A program made the translations under genes and the position numbers. This document shows, piece by piece, positions 23,190 to 35,300 of a stretch of 64,000 nt of DNA (the first letter of the stretch is position 1; each line of letters starts with the position of its first letter). The notes under the pieces are model-generated. The model searched no databases, had not been told where the DNA came from, and was given only the letters and a program-made list of their open reading frames with translations. Location: the NCBI GenBank assembly GCA_012490785.1, contig JAAXCT010000075.1, positions 1,488,001 to 1,552,000 on the forward strand, written 5' to 3'. Origin of the DNA: Eragrostis nindensis. Lineage: Eukaryota; Streptophyta; Magnoliopsida; Poales; Poaceae.

Positions 23190-24404
23190 TTAAGAGCAGC
23201 AGCCACCCTTCTTCACCGCCGAAACATCATCCTTTATATTGATCTTTTCACCCTTGCCAGGCCCAGAAGCTGCATCCTCACCAGCTTCGACTGCCCTCTT
23301 ACTCACGATGCGGTAGATCTGGGTCAACACCTCTGCAAATGCATTTTCAACATTGGTGGACTCGAGCGCAGAGGTCTCCATGAAATAGAGTGATTCTCTC
23401 TCTGCAAATGCCTTTCCTTCATCAGTTTGAACAGCTACAAGATGGCGGAGATCAGATTTGTTGCCAACCAGCATAACAACTATATTAGGATCTGTATGGT
23501 CCCTCAACTCCTTCAGCCAGCGCTCAACATTCTCAAATGTCGAGTGCCGAGTGACATCATACACAAGCAATGCTCCAACAGCACCTCGGTAATACGCACT
23601 GGTGATAGCACGGTATCTGCAGTAAGATTCAGACCAAAAATGTGGTGAGATAAGTAAACCAGAAGATAACATCCTGACTTTGATAAAAGTTCTGCCGAGA
23701 TAAAAACACTAAAAAATTTAGCAAGTCAAATCAGCAGCCTATTGGGCTACCCAAAGTTATGTTCATCTTCAACTTAATTTACAGGCACGTTTCGTCCCAC
23801 TTAATTTACAGTGTTTCCCAAGTTAATGAGGAGCAAATTAACAAAAACAGTATGTTCACTGTGAAGTTGCTTATTTACCGGCCTGAGCAATACAATTCCT
23901 TTTCTAGAACCGCACAGCGGATAGGGGATTCCAGCCAAATATTGACGAAAATAATTTAAAGCACTCAGAACTGCTATCCAAATGAGTCATTGTACATAGC
24001 TACAGAGGATGCTATTAGCACCCTGCAATGTTACAAGCAATACTTTGTTGAGCAGTTAGCATCACTCCATTTGACACATAAGCATTTCCTTTGATTCATA
24101 TCAATTTTGTTCAGACTTCAAATGCTATGAAAGAAAACCGACATGACATCCCAATTGCAATTGCAACCAATGTAACTATGTAGAAACCATAACTAGCTCA
24201 GCCACCATCCACTTGGGTCATGGTATTGGTAAACGGATAATGGCCCTTCTAAATTTCACACAAAGAGATACTGTGGACTAGAACAATCAAGATGGAATAT
24301 TGTTATCTCGTATTTACTAACTGACCAGGGAGTTCTAAAAATAATAAAAAAAGGGGCAAATATCATTTACTTTGCTTGAAATATGATTGGTTCAATTGAT
24401 AACC

Positions 24405-24435
<31 letters not shown>

Positions 24436-26061
24436 AAAAACTAATTGCTGCATGCAAGCTCTACAAATACATGAACCAAAAGGAACACGAGTGGTAAACA
24501 TTCGGAAAACAACTGCACGATGTTTCTTAATTAAGTGGGACGAATCGTGCTAGTAACTAAAAAAATGAGAGATTATTGGAACGAATCATAAATCATAGTC
24601 ACATTCAGTGTGAGAAATAGAAACATTTCACTGAGTCCTAAATATACTGAAACAGAGAAATAAACAATTTGTGAAAAGCATAACTATGAGTGTAGACATG
24701 GAGCAGACCTAAGGAAATGGTTTATGAAATGGTGAAATGAACCAGGACAATCACATTAAATCATGATTCTTCAGCAATGTGAGCAGTGTGGAAAATCGAA
24801 TTGCCAAAGTTTTGTATCAAGTATGCAAAATATCCCGACCGTTTCATCATTTCGTTTGATGTGTGCAGAATATCTTTGCTGTTTCAGCTCAAACGAAATG
24901 GAATGACGGTTTAGGGTATGTTCTTCCAATTCCAAAAGCAAAAAATCATTGAAGAATTAGCTGATATATTCAGCAAATATGTCCGTAACATAATATTCCA
25001 CTAGTATCCATCCAAAATGTCTGAGATGTCGAATGGGCATCCATCATGAAAAAATAATATCCAGATGATCTACATTCCTAACTTGCCAAAATGTAGCAAG
25101 TACCTATAATTAGCGTTTTGCGCACTAAACCCCAGTCCACTATTTTGTCCGATTGCTCAAAAGCAGCCATGCATGCACAGGAAGAAAATTGACTGGACTG
25201 TTCCTTTAACACTAAAGTGACCACCCTTAGCCACACGTGCAATGTTAAGGACCTGGGCTTGAGACGGTCATCTCCAGTCCATCCAGTCCACATCATCTGT
25301 GAACGGGACCAGACTCCAGACGGCATCAAAAACCGGTTTTTGGAAACAAAAGATCGTTGCGTCTTACTTATCAAAGCACTATGCTACTGATTCACTCATC
25401 CCAGCCATTCTGCGATCAGGATGTCAAAACAAAGTATAGAGAACCAACCGTCAGGTCCTACCCCACACCGGGAGTTCAATTCTACTAACAATAAAATAGC
25501 ATCAACTGAACCATCACCTAAGCGTTCAAGCCCGGTCCGAACAGAAAAGAACAAACCAGGCTAAGCTAGGACCCAAACTGGCTGATACGCATGCACTACC
25601 GTCTGACAACATAAGCACAGAGCGGCTGGATCCAACCTCACCAAAGCATCAAGCCCTCAAAATGGCTGCAAGCAACGCAATTCAGCGGCGAGATCCAGAC
25701 CGCAGAGCCTCACCACCCTCACCGATTCGGGTAGAGACACCACGCAAGCATCGGCAACGCTGGCAAACAGAGGAGCAGATCTACCACCTACACCGCTCCG
25801 CGGCAGCGGGAGAGCGAGGAGGAGGCGAAGTACGTACCGTTCCTGGCCGGCGGTGTCCCAAATCTGGGCCTTGACGACCTTGCCGTCGACCTGGAGCGAG
25901 CGGGTGGCGAACTCGACGCCGATGGTGGACTTGGACTCGAGGCTGAACTCGTTGCGCGTGAAGCGGGAGAGCAGGTTGGACTTGCCGACGCCGGAGTCGC
26001 CGATCAGCACGACCTTGAAGAGGTAGTCGTAGTCGTCCTCCGCCCGGTACCCCGTCGCCAT
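23190..26061 (-). CDS. RABA1: RABA1-type (Rab11-like) small GTPase, two exons
   Basis: Exon 1 is 26061-25838 and exon 2 is 23616-23190. The 2.2-kb GT-AG intron splits the Arg codon after DTAGQE, giving 216 residues. All GTPase motifs are present: P-loop GDSGVGKS (21-28), switch I with TIGVEF (46-51), DTAGQE (69-74), NKSD (127-130) and ETSAL (155-159). The C-terminus is GGCCS, with two cysteines for geranylgeranylation. YRAEDDYDYLFKVVLIGDSG and HTDPNIVVMLVGNKSDLRHL match the plant RABA1 (Rab11) group, close to RABA1f as I remember it. Members act in trans-Golgi/early-endosome to plasma-membrane traffic, cycling between GTP and GDP forms. Exon 1 is very GC-rich and exon 2 is not, as is common in grass genes. 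The intron position after the DTAGQE motif is typical of the family. The start is the only ATG in frame with a standard N-terminus. Confidence 0.95.
24403..24440. repeat. Homopolymer junction C23-A15 in the RABA1 intron
   Basis: A run of 23 C is followed directly by 15 A on the plus strand, which is G/T-rich in the transcript. Run length in an assembly at such a place is unreliable. Confidence 0.8.
24831..24918. mobile_element. Possible MITE in the RABA1 intron
   Basis: A left arm of about 29 bp (TATCCCGACCGTTTCATC, then ATTTCGTTTGA) is matched by an inverted right arm (TCAAACGAAATGGAATGACG, then GTTTAGGGTA) about 30 bp later. The arms agree at most positions. No target duplication was identified, so the call rests on the inverted arms alone. 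Confidence 0.4.
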
Positions 26062-27410
26062 TGCTCCGGCGCCTCCTCGCCGTCCGCGGCGCCGATCTGG
26101 TTTCGGGGCGAGGGAGATAGAGAGAGGAGAGGAGAGAGAGTGGTGGTGGTGGGGTCGCGGCGTGGGGAAAGCGAAGCGAAGCAAGGGAATGGAGGAAATG
26201 GGGGCACGCACGGCACGGCAGCGGGCGCGGCGGGCGGTGCGATGCGTGGAGTGCGGCGGGTGGGGGATTTTGGTCGGGTGGGGCTAGATCTCTGGAAGCG
26301 GGGCCCACGTGACAGGTTTGCTTGCGGAGCTGGCAACTACTCACCGAGAAGAGAAGACAGCCTTTTTGTCGAGCAAGCTGCAAAAAATTTTGATTTTTGA
26401 AGGACAAAAACGCGTCTTTTGTGTGTGTGTGTGTGTGTGTGTGTGGAGTTTGAGACTTTGAACGTTCTAATCTAAATCCCAAGTTCAAGATTTTCATGTC
26501 AAACCAAAACTTCAAGGGTGAATGGTGAATATCTTCTTGCTGCTTTAGCTGCTCTCATAACTTGCCATTCTTACTTAATGAAAACCATGCTTTGCACGTC
26601 CTTGAAACAAAACCTTAGAAAATTAAGGAAAAAGTCAAAGGCACATAGAGCCAGCTCAATACATTTTTCTCACGGCCCACCCGTACTTATATATCAACTG
26701 CACCTCTCAAATCTTAGGTTGCTTGATCCACATGAGTTTTAAAATATGGTATAAAGTTTAGACTACAGTTGTCTAAAGTTTGACCCTCTCTGATAATTGG
26801 ATCCAAACAGCAACGTCGAGGAAGCAACCTGGTGACAAGATGTTGGATAGGCGTTAGTCAATTATATGTTGTAACCATGCTGTCAATGGATCATATTTTT
26901 GCGACGGGGCTTACTTTCAAATACACCTTGGACCTAAAATAAAGTATAGAGCCAAGTTGGGCCGATGAAGGATAGTGGTATTGTGGTGCGACGAAGAGGA
27001 GGTGGACAGTGCCGGCCGCTTGACAATGAGCTGATAACCGAATCTTTTTATAATGGACAGCGAGGGGACAGATGTCCCGACCTAATTAATACATTAGCTT
27101 AGGGCATGAAAACGTAAATTACAAGTCCAGTTGTACATGAGCATGCCATTAGGCGATGGGAAGGGAACAGAATTACGCCAAAAACTTGGTATAGGCATCG
27201 TTGTTATCGGAAGTCGGAAGGAGGAATGGCAAAGGTGCACTGCTGGAATTCCCTAATTTTCTCAGGAATGCTTGTTGGGTGAAATTATGTTTTTTTTTTA
27301 AATCAAAGTGAAGTTCAAAATAACATTTAGATGTTCCATTTCGAGAGCTTGGTCCAAGTTTTCCTATAAAAACAAAAACCAAGGGAAGGAACCTCTCCAC
27401 TTAGGGGTCC
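26062..27410. other. RABA1 promoter side and intergenic DNA
   Basis: A GA/GC-rich leader lies just upstream of the RABA1 ATG (26062-26330). A (GT)n run of about 12 units follows at 26421-26445. The rest is AT-rich and shows no gene. Confidence 0.45.
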
Positions 27411-27690
27411 TTTGGAATGGAGGAAAAATGCAGGATTTTTGGAGGATTCCATTCCTTTGGGAATTTTCCTACACTCATCCTTTGGATCACAGGAAAAACA
27501 AAGGAAATTTTCCATAGAAAAGCATTCCTGAGCTCAATTTCACAGGAAAAGAAGAAAGAGGTCAGACATATTGGAAACTTTCCTGGCGCGAAAGGAAAGC
27601 GCTGGCGCGCTCCGCTCGCTCGTGTTCGCGCTTCCCTCCCGCACTACCAGTCTGTCGCCGCCCCTACCCCGCCGCCTCCTCCACACCCGC

Positions 27691-27951
27691 ATGCCCCTCT
27701 TCATGCTCCGCCTTCTCCAGCATGCTGCCGTGCCGGCGGTCGCCCCGTCGCTCCCCAGCTACAACCGGCTCCTCGCCCTCCTCTGCCGTAGCCGCTACCC
27801 GTTCACCTCGCCCACCGCCTCCTCTTCCGCGCGAGCGCCGCCTGATACCGGCTCTTACGCCGCGCTCCTCGATGGCTCTGCCCGCGTGTCTGACCCGCGT
27901 GCCACGCTAAAGCTGCTCGACGAAGTGCCCGGCGTGAAGCCCAGAGATTAA
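27691..27951 (+). pseudogene. Truncated N-terminal fragment of a PPR protein gene
   Basis: The frame opens upstream, and the first ATG at 27691 gives 86 residues ending in TAA at 27951. After a basic, leucine-rich start that could be an organelle targeting sequence, it reads PSYNRLLALLCRSR, then GSYAALLDGSARVSDPRATL and KLLDEVPGVKPRD. This is the spacing and residue pattern of pentatricopeptide repeats, which bind organellar RNA in plants. Complete PPR proteins have many repeats and are usually several hundred residues, so this is only an N-terminal piece. The GC-rich coding stretch stops abruptly at AT-rich DNA near 27951. It lies inside the outer Tourist/PIF-like element and looks captured. 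Whether it is transcribed cannot be seen. Confidence 0.6.
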
Positions 27952-29702
27952 GATAAGCATTTGGATTTCTTCCACATCTTCGAGTTGTTTCTTTGTTCCA
28001 CAAATCGATTCTTGATTTGATTACATTTGGAAAGATTCGATTTCAACTGGCCTGACGTATTGTTTTCTCTTAGGGAAGTGATGTCAGGTAGACGTTCTGC
28101 TCCTAATTTCAGTTTGATGCCGCTCAACAGCGATAAAGCGGCTCAAACGGAGTCACCCCATCAAGCTGTTTCTTATTAGTGGACGCGGTTACAGCGCGTC
28201 CGTACGCGCGTTTGCCGAGCACGCGTCCGTCCGACCAGCCTTTTTTGCGCGCGGGGGCGAAACCAAATCGGGAAGGCAACCATCCAAACAGCTGCCACGT
28301 GTCCTTAATCTCATTCCTTCAAACCAGAAGCCAACACATGTCCCATTTAGCGGAAAAAAAGACCAGCCCGCGCGCACAACTAAGACGTCGCTGTCAGATG
28401 ACGTCATCGCATTAAATGCCCGATCTAAGAACTTTAAAATGCCATAACTCTCTCATACCATGTCCGTTTTCGATTTCGTTTTCACCGTTGCATTCTACGT
28501 GCCAAGACGAACAAAACTAGATCCCACTTGCATAGGTTCTAAACATTTTTTGCATGTATTACAATAACACAGAAGTTGCTACCATGTTTATAACATGAGT
28601 TACTACGTTGTATATTTAAAAACCAATAGCAACTTCTATAATAGAGATAGTAACAACTTAAGTTATAGGCATAGTAATAATTTTAAAATTATACTAAATG
28701 CAAAAATTTGTTATGACTCGAATCTAGTAGCAACTTGTCTTGATATGGTAGCTTCTACTAGTATGGTAGTAGCCACTAGTGTAGGTACAAGTGTAGCAAT
28801 TCGTATATACATAATGTAACACCCCAAATTTCAAATCAAAAATGAAAAGGAATAAAAATCGCTCAAAATTAAAATTTTTGTCTAAATCTTATCTTTGCCA
28901 TGAATTTTCAAAATAAAATTAACTAAACAATTTGAACTTTGTAGAATATAAAAATTTTGAAATATAAAACTGGTGCTCAAGTGTTTGCTTCCATTTAAAA
29001 ATTCACTAAAAGTTTGAACTTTTGAATTTACAACAAATTAAAATAATTGTATGTTAAACCCTAGAGAATTCACCTCGAATTCAAAATATTGAATTTATAT
29101 TTGCACAAATATCACCATATGCATTTTTGGGTTTGCTGGTTTTATTTGGATTGTTTGTTGTAATTGATCCCTTTTTCAAATTTGAATTCCATTCAAATTT
29201 GAAGTTCCCCAAAATTCCAGAAAAGGTTAAATCAATACCCTTTCTCTTTTCCCTCTGGGCCGCATCCCTTTTCCTCTTTTCTTTCTTCTTCCCTGTCCGG
29301 CCCAGCCCAGCACGCCTTCCCTTCTTCTTTCCCTTTCTCTCTCAGTGGGCCACCTCTTTCTTTCTTCTCCCGGCCCGCTACGGCCCACTCCGGCCTGGCC
29401 CAGCCCAGCGCGCCGTCATCCCCAACCTCCAGCTCAGCCTCCCGCCGCCTCCATCGACACGTCGCCGCCGACGCGTCGTCGCCGCCGCGTTTCACGCCGG
29501 CACCTCTCCAGCTCACCCCTGCGCGCCACTGTGGCCATGCCGCCCCGACGTCACCCCTGCCAAGCTCCGCTCCCGAGGCTACAGAGTTGTGGGCGCCGCA
29601 ATTTTGGACGAGGTCGCCGCCGACCTTCTTGACCATGCCGGATAAGGTCCGCCGCAATTCTTGACCGGCCGGATAAGCTTCGCGACGTCATCCTCCTCCG
29701 CC

Positions 29703-29709
29703 TATAAAA
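29703..29709 (+). promoter_or_regulatory. TATA box of the 4.75-kb LTR
   Basis: CCTATAAAAGGCC sits upstream of a long CT-rich tract with CCCTAAC motifs, the common arrangement of an LTR promoter and early leader in grass Ty3-type elements. The start site itself is inferred. Confidence 0.55.
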
Positions 29710-31266
29710 GGCCGCCTCCCTCTCTTCATCACGACCCTTCTTCCCCAAACCCTAACTCTCTCTCCTCCATCGCCGGCCGCCACCCATCTCCGCCGTCCTG
29801 CCGTCCCCGACCCAGTCGAGCTTCCGGTAAGCATCCCCGAGCTCCTCTCTCTCTCTCCTGCGCCCTCTCTTTCTCCCTCTCGCGCTCCCGCACCACTCCC
29901 GCGTCGTGCGCCGCCGTCCGCCGTCGTGCGACCACGTCGCCGGCCATCTTCCCGGCCGCGCCCGGCCGAGCCAGTGCGCGCCACGCCTTCGCCGCATCGC
30001 ACTGCACCTCCACGGGAGCACCAACTCGAGGAGATCCAACTCCCTCGCCTTCCCCATCGCGAGCTGCCGCCGCCGCCATCTCCGGCGAGCTCGCGCCGCC
30101 GCTCTAATCGCCCTCGTTGTCGACGTTAGCACCAACTGCTCCGCCAACCCTCGCTGAAGCCCGGCATCATACTCTCGTCGACTCTCCGCTAACCCAGCCG
30201 CCGGCGGCGAGCTTTCCGGCGAGCTGCCGCCGCGCCCGGCCCTGCTCCAGCGACCCCGGTCCACCGTGGACCGGTGAACCACAGCCCCCAGCCGGTCCAC
30301 GAACCCCGTGGACCCAGTCCACACCATTTCTAACACAAAAATAATCCCGAAAATCTGAGAAATTCCCAGACCTTGTCTTTTTACAGATAAGCCCCTCTAG
30401 TTTATTTTATTTCTGTTTAAGTCCCTACCTTTTTACAGAAAAGACCTTATACTTTTCTATAATTACCTTTTAGTCCCTACCTTTTTACACCAAGGTCCCT
30501 CAACTTTTCCATAATTACATATAGGTCCCTGAACTTTTCTATTTTTACAGATAAGTCCTTAGAAACTTTGCTGTAATTACAAACAAGCCCCTAGAAATCT
30601 TTAAACGCCTATATCTTTTCCATCAGAGCTCCGTTTTGGGCGATTCTCGCGCTCACGCGTTCGTAGAAACGCGTAGTACCTTTTGGTACTGTCCTTGGAG
30701 CTCCACACCACATCCGCAAGCCATCAATACCCCATGTTTTTCCCCTCGTCCGATAAATCCTATTTCGACAAATCATTCTTCTCTGATCTCGCATAGCGCA
30801 ACTGTTCTTCCACCTGTTAGTGTTGAACCTAACCCCTCTGGTTGAACCATTCCACCTCTTCTCAGCGTACCGTCCCACCTCAAGTACAGTAACCTCTTCT
30901 TATCACGACCTAGCTTTAACCCTAGCCTAGCATAGTTATCGCTTAATCAAACCACCCAGATACCTCCTTCTTTCAATGTACAGTCATCCCGGCCAATCAA
31001 TTGCCACTGATCTCGTCGAGCACAAACATTCTTTCGCTTTATGGTGTTGAATCTAGTCAATCCCGCCGTATCATTTCACATCGTTCAATCAAATCTAATC
31101 CAATGTTGTCCTCGCCATTTATCTAGTTTATTGATTTATCTACCTCTTTTATTTGATGTCAGTTATATGAGAATTTTATTGATATTTCATTCGCTGCTAT
31201 TTGAGGCTATCCCTTTGTTATTTATTGTCTTCTTGGTGCATGTCGTGACTGGATCATATAGCTAAC

Positions 31267-32814
31267 TGTTGACGGTCATTACGGCATGAAATGACCATCA
31301 AAATATCGGTAAATAAATAGCTTTTCACCAAGATTCCATGCACATTAGTTTAAATTAACATAATTCCACAAGTTTTGGTGATTTTTGGATGCAGGAGTAG
31401 ATAATGGAGGAAAGTGGGCCCAAGCCGGGGAAAACCTTGGCCGGCCGGCCCCATCATAGGCCGGCCGGCCTACCCCGGTGGCCACCGGCTACGATCTTTC
31501 TCCAGTGGGCTGTAAACAAGCCAAAACTTCATAATTTGAAGCCCACTCACATGGATTTGCGCCGACTTACCGGTAGTGGGCCATTTGGGCCTTAACTTGG
31601 CCCTTACTGCAATTCTGCCGCCCCCACGGAGTAACCGACCTTCGGACCGACTCCAGGAGGCGATCAGGAGCGTCCACAGGCGAGGCGGTGGCCAACCGCC
31701 ACTATGGACGGCCGGCCGGCCTACCTTCGCGCCACCGACGTCCCAGCTTCGAGCATAAGTACCCCCCCCTGCTGGGGAGGCTATAAATAGAGGTGGCCGG
31801 CTCCATTCCAACTCGCACCTCAGTACATCATGGAAGAACACTCCACTTGTGTAGAGTAGGATTAGTATTTTAGTTATGGGAGTTAGAGTAGAAGTGAGAG
31901 CTTCGCTCGGAGCTCCGAAGTTCTCTTCGGAGTTTGGGTAAAGTTCTCTTGTATCTTTTCTTTTATTAGATTTTCTTTAATATAATTATTTTCTTATTTA
32001 TTTAATTTAGTTTTCCTTTTAGTTTATATTTATTTATTCAAGTAATTATTATAGAGAAATTCTTGTGTTGGATCCACGTCTGTGTATGGTAGATACGAAT
32101 GAGTTGTCTGCTTGAGGACTGGCAGTAGGGACATAATTGCCTTGTTGTCACGTGTCCCGCACAATTTGTTTGGATTTATTGTTCATGGGTGGCTTGCTCT
32201 TTGGCCAAGAGTAAGTTACTAGGATAGTTGTAAGCAAGGTGCTTGGAATTGTTCTAGCGTGTTTTGCCCTCAACCCCACGGGATGATGTGGTAGCCGCGA
32301 GTGTAGGTGACAGCTACACCGGTCTCTGTAGTCCACCACGTTCGGGTTGAGTGTGTAGGGGCCTAGACGCGGTCCGTTGACCGGATACGTTGAACCTAGT
32401 TTTCGGGTTGCGTGTCTTGGCGGCGGCCGTGCCCCTGATGCACTTGAATGTATTTGTAATGAAATCTTAAGTAAATAATGGTAGACTATCGTGAAACTAA
32501 ATGCTAACCCCTAGGCTGACTGATACATTCTTCTCGTTGTCCTCCCAAACTAAATGCTAACTCCTTGTTATCTATATCAATGGAAGTTCTCCTGCGTGCC
32601 ACACATATCAAACATCTGTACCCCTGCTTTGGTCTAGTTTGCAAGTTATAAATAATAGATGTTTCTTTGTTAATTCATGATATTCTTAGCCCTGCTTCCC
32701 TGTGGAAAATAATAAATACGATAACATTGGAATACTCCCGGGTGAAATGCTACAATGGTGTTCCGTGCGCTTGCGGAAATTGAATTTAATCTTTTTGCGT
32801 AAGAAACGCCAACA
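31267..32814 (+). repeat. 5' LTR (1548 bp)
   Basis: It contains clusters of GGCCGGCC near 31440-31480 and 31709-31722, and a TATA box CTATAAATAG at 31781-31790. It starts TGTTGACGG and ends CCAACA. Confidence 0.92.
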
Positions 32815-32822
32815 AGCATTTC

Positions 32823-32840
32823 TGGCGCCGTTGCCGGGGA
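32823..32840 (+). promoter_or_regulatory. Primer binding site for tRNA-Asp
   Basis: TGGCGCCGTTGCCGGGGA is the reverse complement of the tRNA-Asp 3' end (TCCCCGGCAACGGCGCCA, known from plant tRNA-Asp). It lies 8 bases inside the 5' LTR. Confidence 0.88.
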
Positions 32841-33269
32841 AGCAATGGTTTAAGATATCTGTGATTGACATTGATTATCTGTTATGATTAATTTGCAGCT
32901 AGCCTAAGCATCCACCTGCATTTCTTTTGAGCATACCGCCATCACATCTGCATTGTTTTCTTTTCAATCCATCTGCATATTTAATTTTCCTCCATCCCAC
33001 CCCGCTGCATTTAAAAAAAAAAATCCGAGCGCTCAATCATAGGCCTCGGGCTTTCAAAAATAAAAAAAAATAATAAAAAAAAGAACCCGAGCGCCCAATC
33101 ATAGGCGTGGTGATTTTAAAAAAAATAAAAATAAATAAATAAACTCCGAGTGCCCAATCATAGGCCCGGAATTTGTTTCAAAAAAAAAAAAGAGAGAAAG
33201 GTTGGATTTTTATGACAGGCAGAAGAAAACATATGTGGCGGATCCAAGATATTCAGTGCAGAAATCTAA

Positions 33270-34190
33270 AAGCTTAGCCTTGCATTCGATTGCAAAGGCT
33301 AAGCTTGGGGAGGAACCGCCAGGTACACACACGCAATTATTCCCTGTTTTCTTTGTCATATATCCTCTCCTTTCATTAAAAAAAATAAAATAATAATAAT
33401 AATAAAAAAAATAATGCTGCCTGAATGATTCTTTGCCTTATCAATGCGAAGTACATTGACTTGCTCTCTGATGAAAATAAGCTGCAAATCTTTTTGACCA
33501 TACCCTTGCTCTTAAAGTTTCTTTTCATACATGGGTGTTGGTTGAGATGTTAGTCATAAATCAATCGCCTGCTACTCTTTCTGTTGCTTGGGTGCGGCAC
33601 TTCTGTGTCTATGGTCTGTTTAGATTATGCCCGGTGTCCGTCTGAACAACAGAAAAACACATGCCTCTATGATGACAGAAGAAGAGTATAATGTGCTCTG
33701 CTCTCCTCACACAATTGATCAAATTAGACGTGGTCTCTAGGTTGATTAATGGACCTATAGAGATATGTCCGATGTAGACGAATGGATTTGTACTAACCAA
33801 TGCAGGATCTTTCTGAGAGCAAACCAAGTCCATCAGGCAACATGAAAGGCACATAATTCAAGAAGGAGAAACCAACCAGGCGGACCTAGTACCTTCAAAT
33901 GAAAGATTTAATCGCTTAGCTTTGCACATGGTTGCAAGAGCTAAGCTTGGGGAGGGACCGCCAGGTAAGTACTTATATATACGATATACCCTTCTTGATT
34001 TGTGTCCTTTCCCTTTCAAAAAAAAAATTAAAAATACCAAAAATATTAGGTTCTCGGCAAAGCCCAATAGGGGCTAGCCACCTGTATCACCCTCGTTCTT
34101 TTTGCAGACACAAGAAGAATGTAGGAAGCGGCCTATTCAAACTTAAGTCTTGCAAAGACTCAAGCTTGGGGAGGATCCCCAGGTAAGTAT
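33270..34190 (+). repeat. Three hairpin / polypurine / donor-like modules
   Basis: Near 33270-33325, 33911-33970 and 34137-34190 the same order recurs: an inverted repeat built on GCTTAGC-TTGCA, then AAGCTTGGGGAGG, then a CAG-GTAAGTA-like site (CAGGTACAC in the first, CAGGTAAGTA in the other two). The central AAGCTTGGGGAG is the same as the true polypurine tract at 35284-35300. Confidence 0.75.
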
Positions 34191-35283
34191 CTCTATCGAT
34201 CAATAAAATACTCCCTGTTTCAAATAAAATGCTAGAATATTGGTGAATGCTGCACTTAAAGGAAATGATGATTAGTTACATGATAGCTCCCCTTGTGTCG
34301 CATTGATGCAACCTCTACTCCTGACATGTGTGTTATTTATACTCGAGCATAGTCACATCACTAGTGTTGCTACATTTTTGTGGGTTGCATACATCACACC
34401 AAGTCTAAGCATTGTGGATTATGATATGGCATGATTAGGACTTGTTGCAATTTCTTAGCATGGTGAAAGTCCAGAGATGTTTTCATTTTAATTGCTGCAA
34501 ATACCTAAAAACCCTTTCGTTTTGGAACACTTCCCCTGTGAGGACTTATTTACCTACCAGAGCCATATCATGACAATATTCGAAAAAGCCCCACTCATAG
34601 CCATTTGCTCATGCGTTGAGTTTAGTTAAGGTTTAAATGCTTTTGAGAGTAAGCACTCCTTTTTCCGGTCATAAACTCCTTCGCGTGTGTTCTTGTTTTT
34701 CTTTCCACCACAAAAAAAAAAAGAAATGTTTGGAAAATCGACCAAGCATCTTCCTACATTTGCAAAACTTTTGGTCCATTCAAAAAAAAAAAAAGAAGGC
34801 TCAAGAATATTTCAAAATGTTTTTACGGACCATGCAAAAGTTATAGCCTCATGCACCATGGAATATATCAAAAAAAAAAAAAATCCATAGTTGCATCTCA
34901 AAATAAAAGGCTATATGGTTCTTATCATAAACATCTTGAGCAAAATAAAGGACCAAAGTTTTCAAAACCCCCTTCCATAAGTGTGAACCAAACAAAGGAG
35001 AATTTTCTTTACCTTGTCTTGCAGCACATAAAAACTCTGGACGTACACCTGCTAAAAAATTGTTGACTCGTCCAAAAGTGCTGTTCTAATCTTCAATGCT
35101 ATATGACAAGGTGAAGCATACACGCCCCACACATGTGCAACACTCGTGAATATTCCGTGCTCTTGTGTACTTACCACCATTTAGGGAGTACGTTGTTGTA
35201 TCTTTATTACCCATGGGGCGCTTTCTTTGTAACTCCTGATCCGCCGGTACCCTGAGTTTAGTTTGCTCGAGGACGAGCAAAGT

Positions 35284-35300
35284 TTAAGCTTGGGGAGATT
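35284..35300 (+). promoter_or_regulatory. Polypurine tract
   Basis: TTTAAGCTTGGGGAGATT ends directly before the 3' LTR. It is preceded by the palindromic CTCGAGGACGAG. This is the expected plus-strand primer of the element. Confidence 0.75.

Noticed and set aside
26419..26446. Possible functional element in the (GT)n run
   Set aside because: A simple microsatellite; no reason to assign function.
29127..30344. Several frames of 100-194 codons on both strands
   Set aside because: They lie in the GC-rich leader of the 4.75-kb LTR, overlap in all phases, and show no domain.
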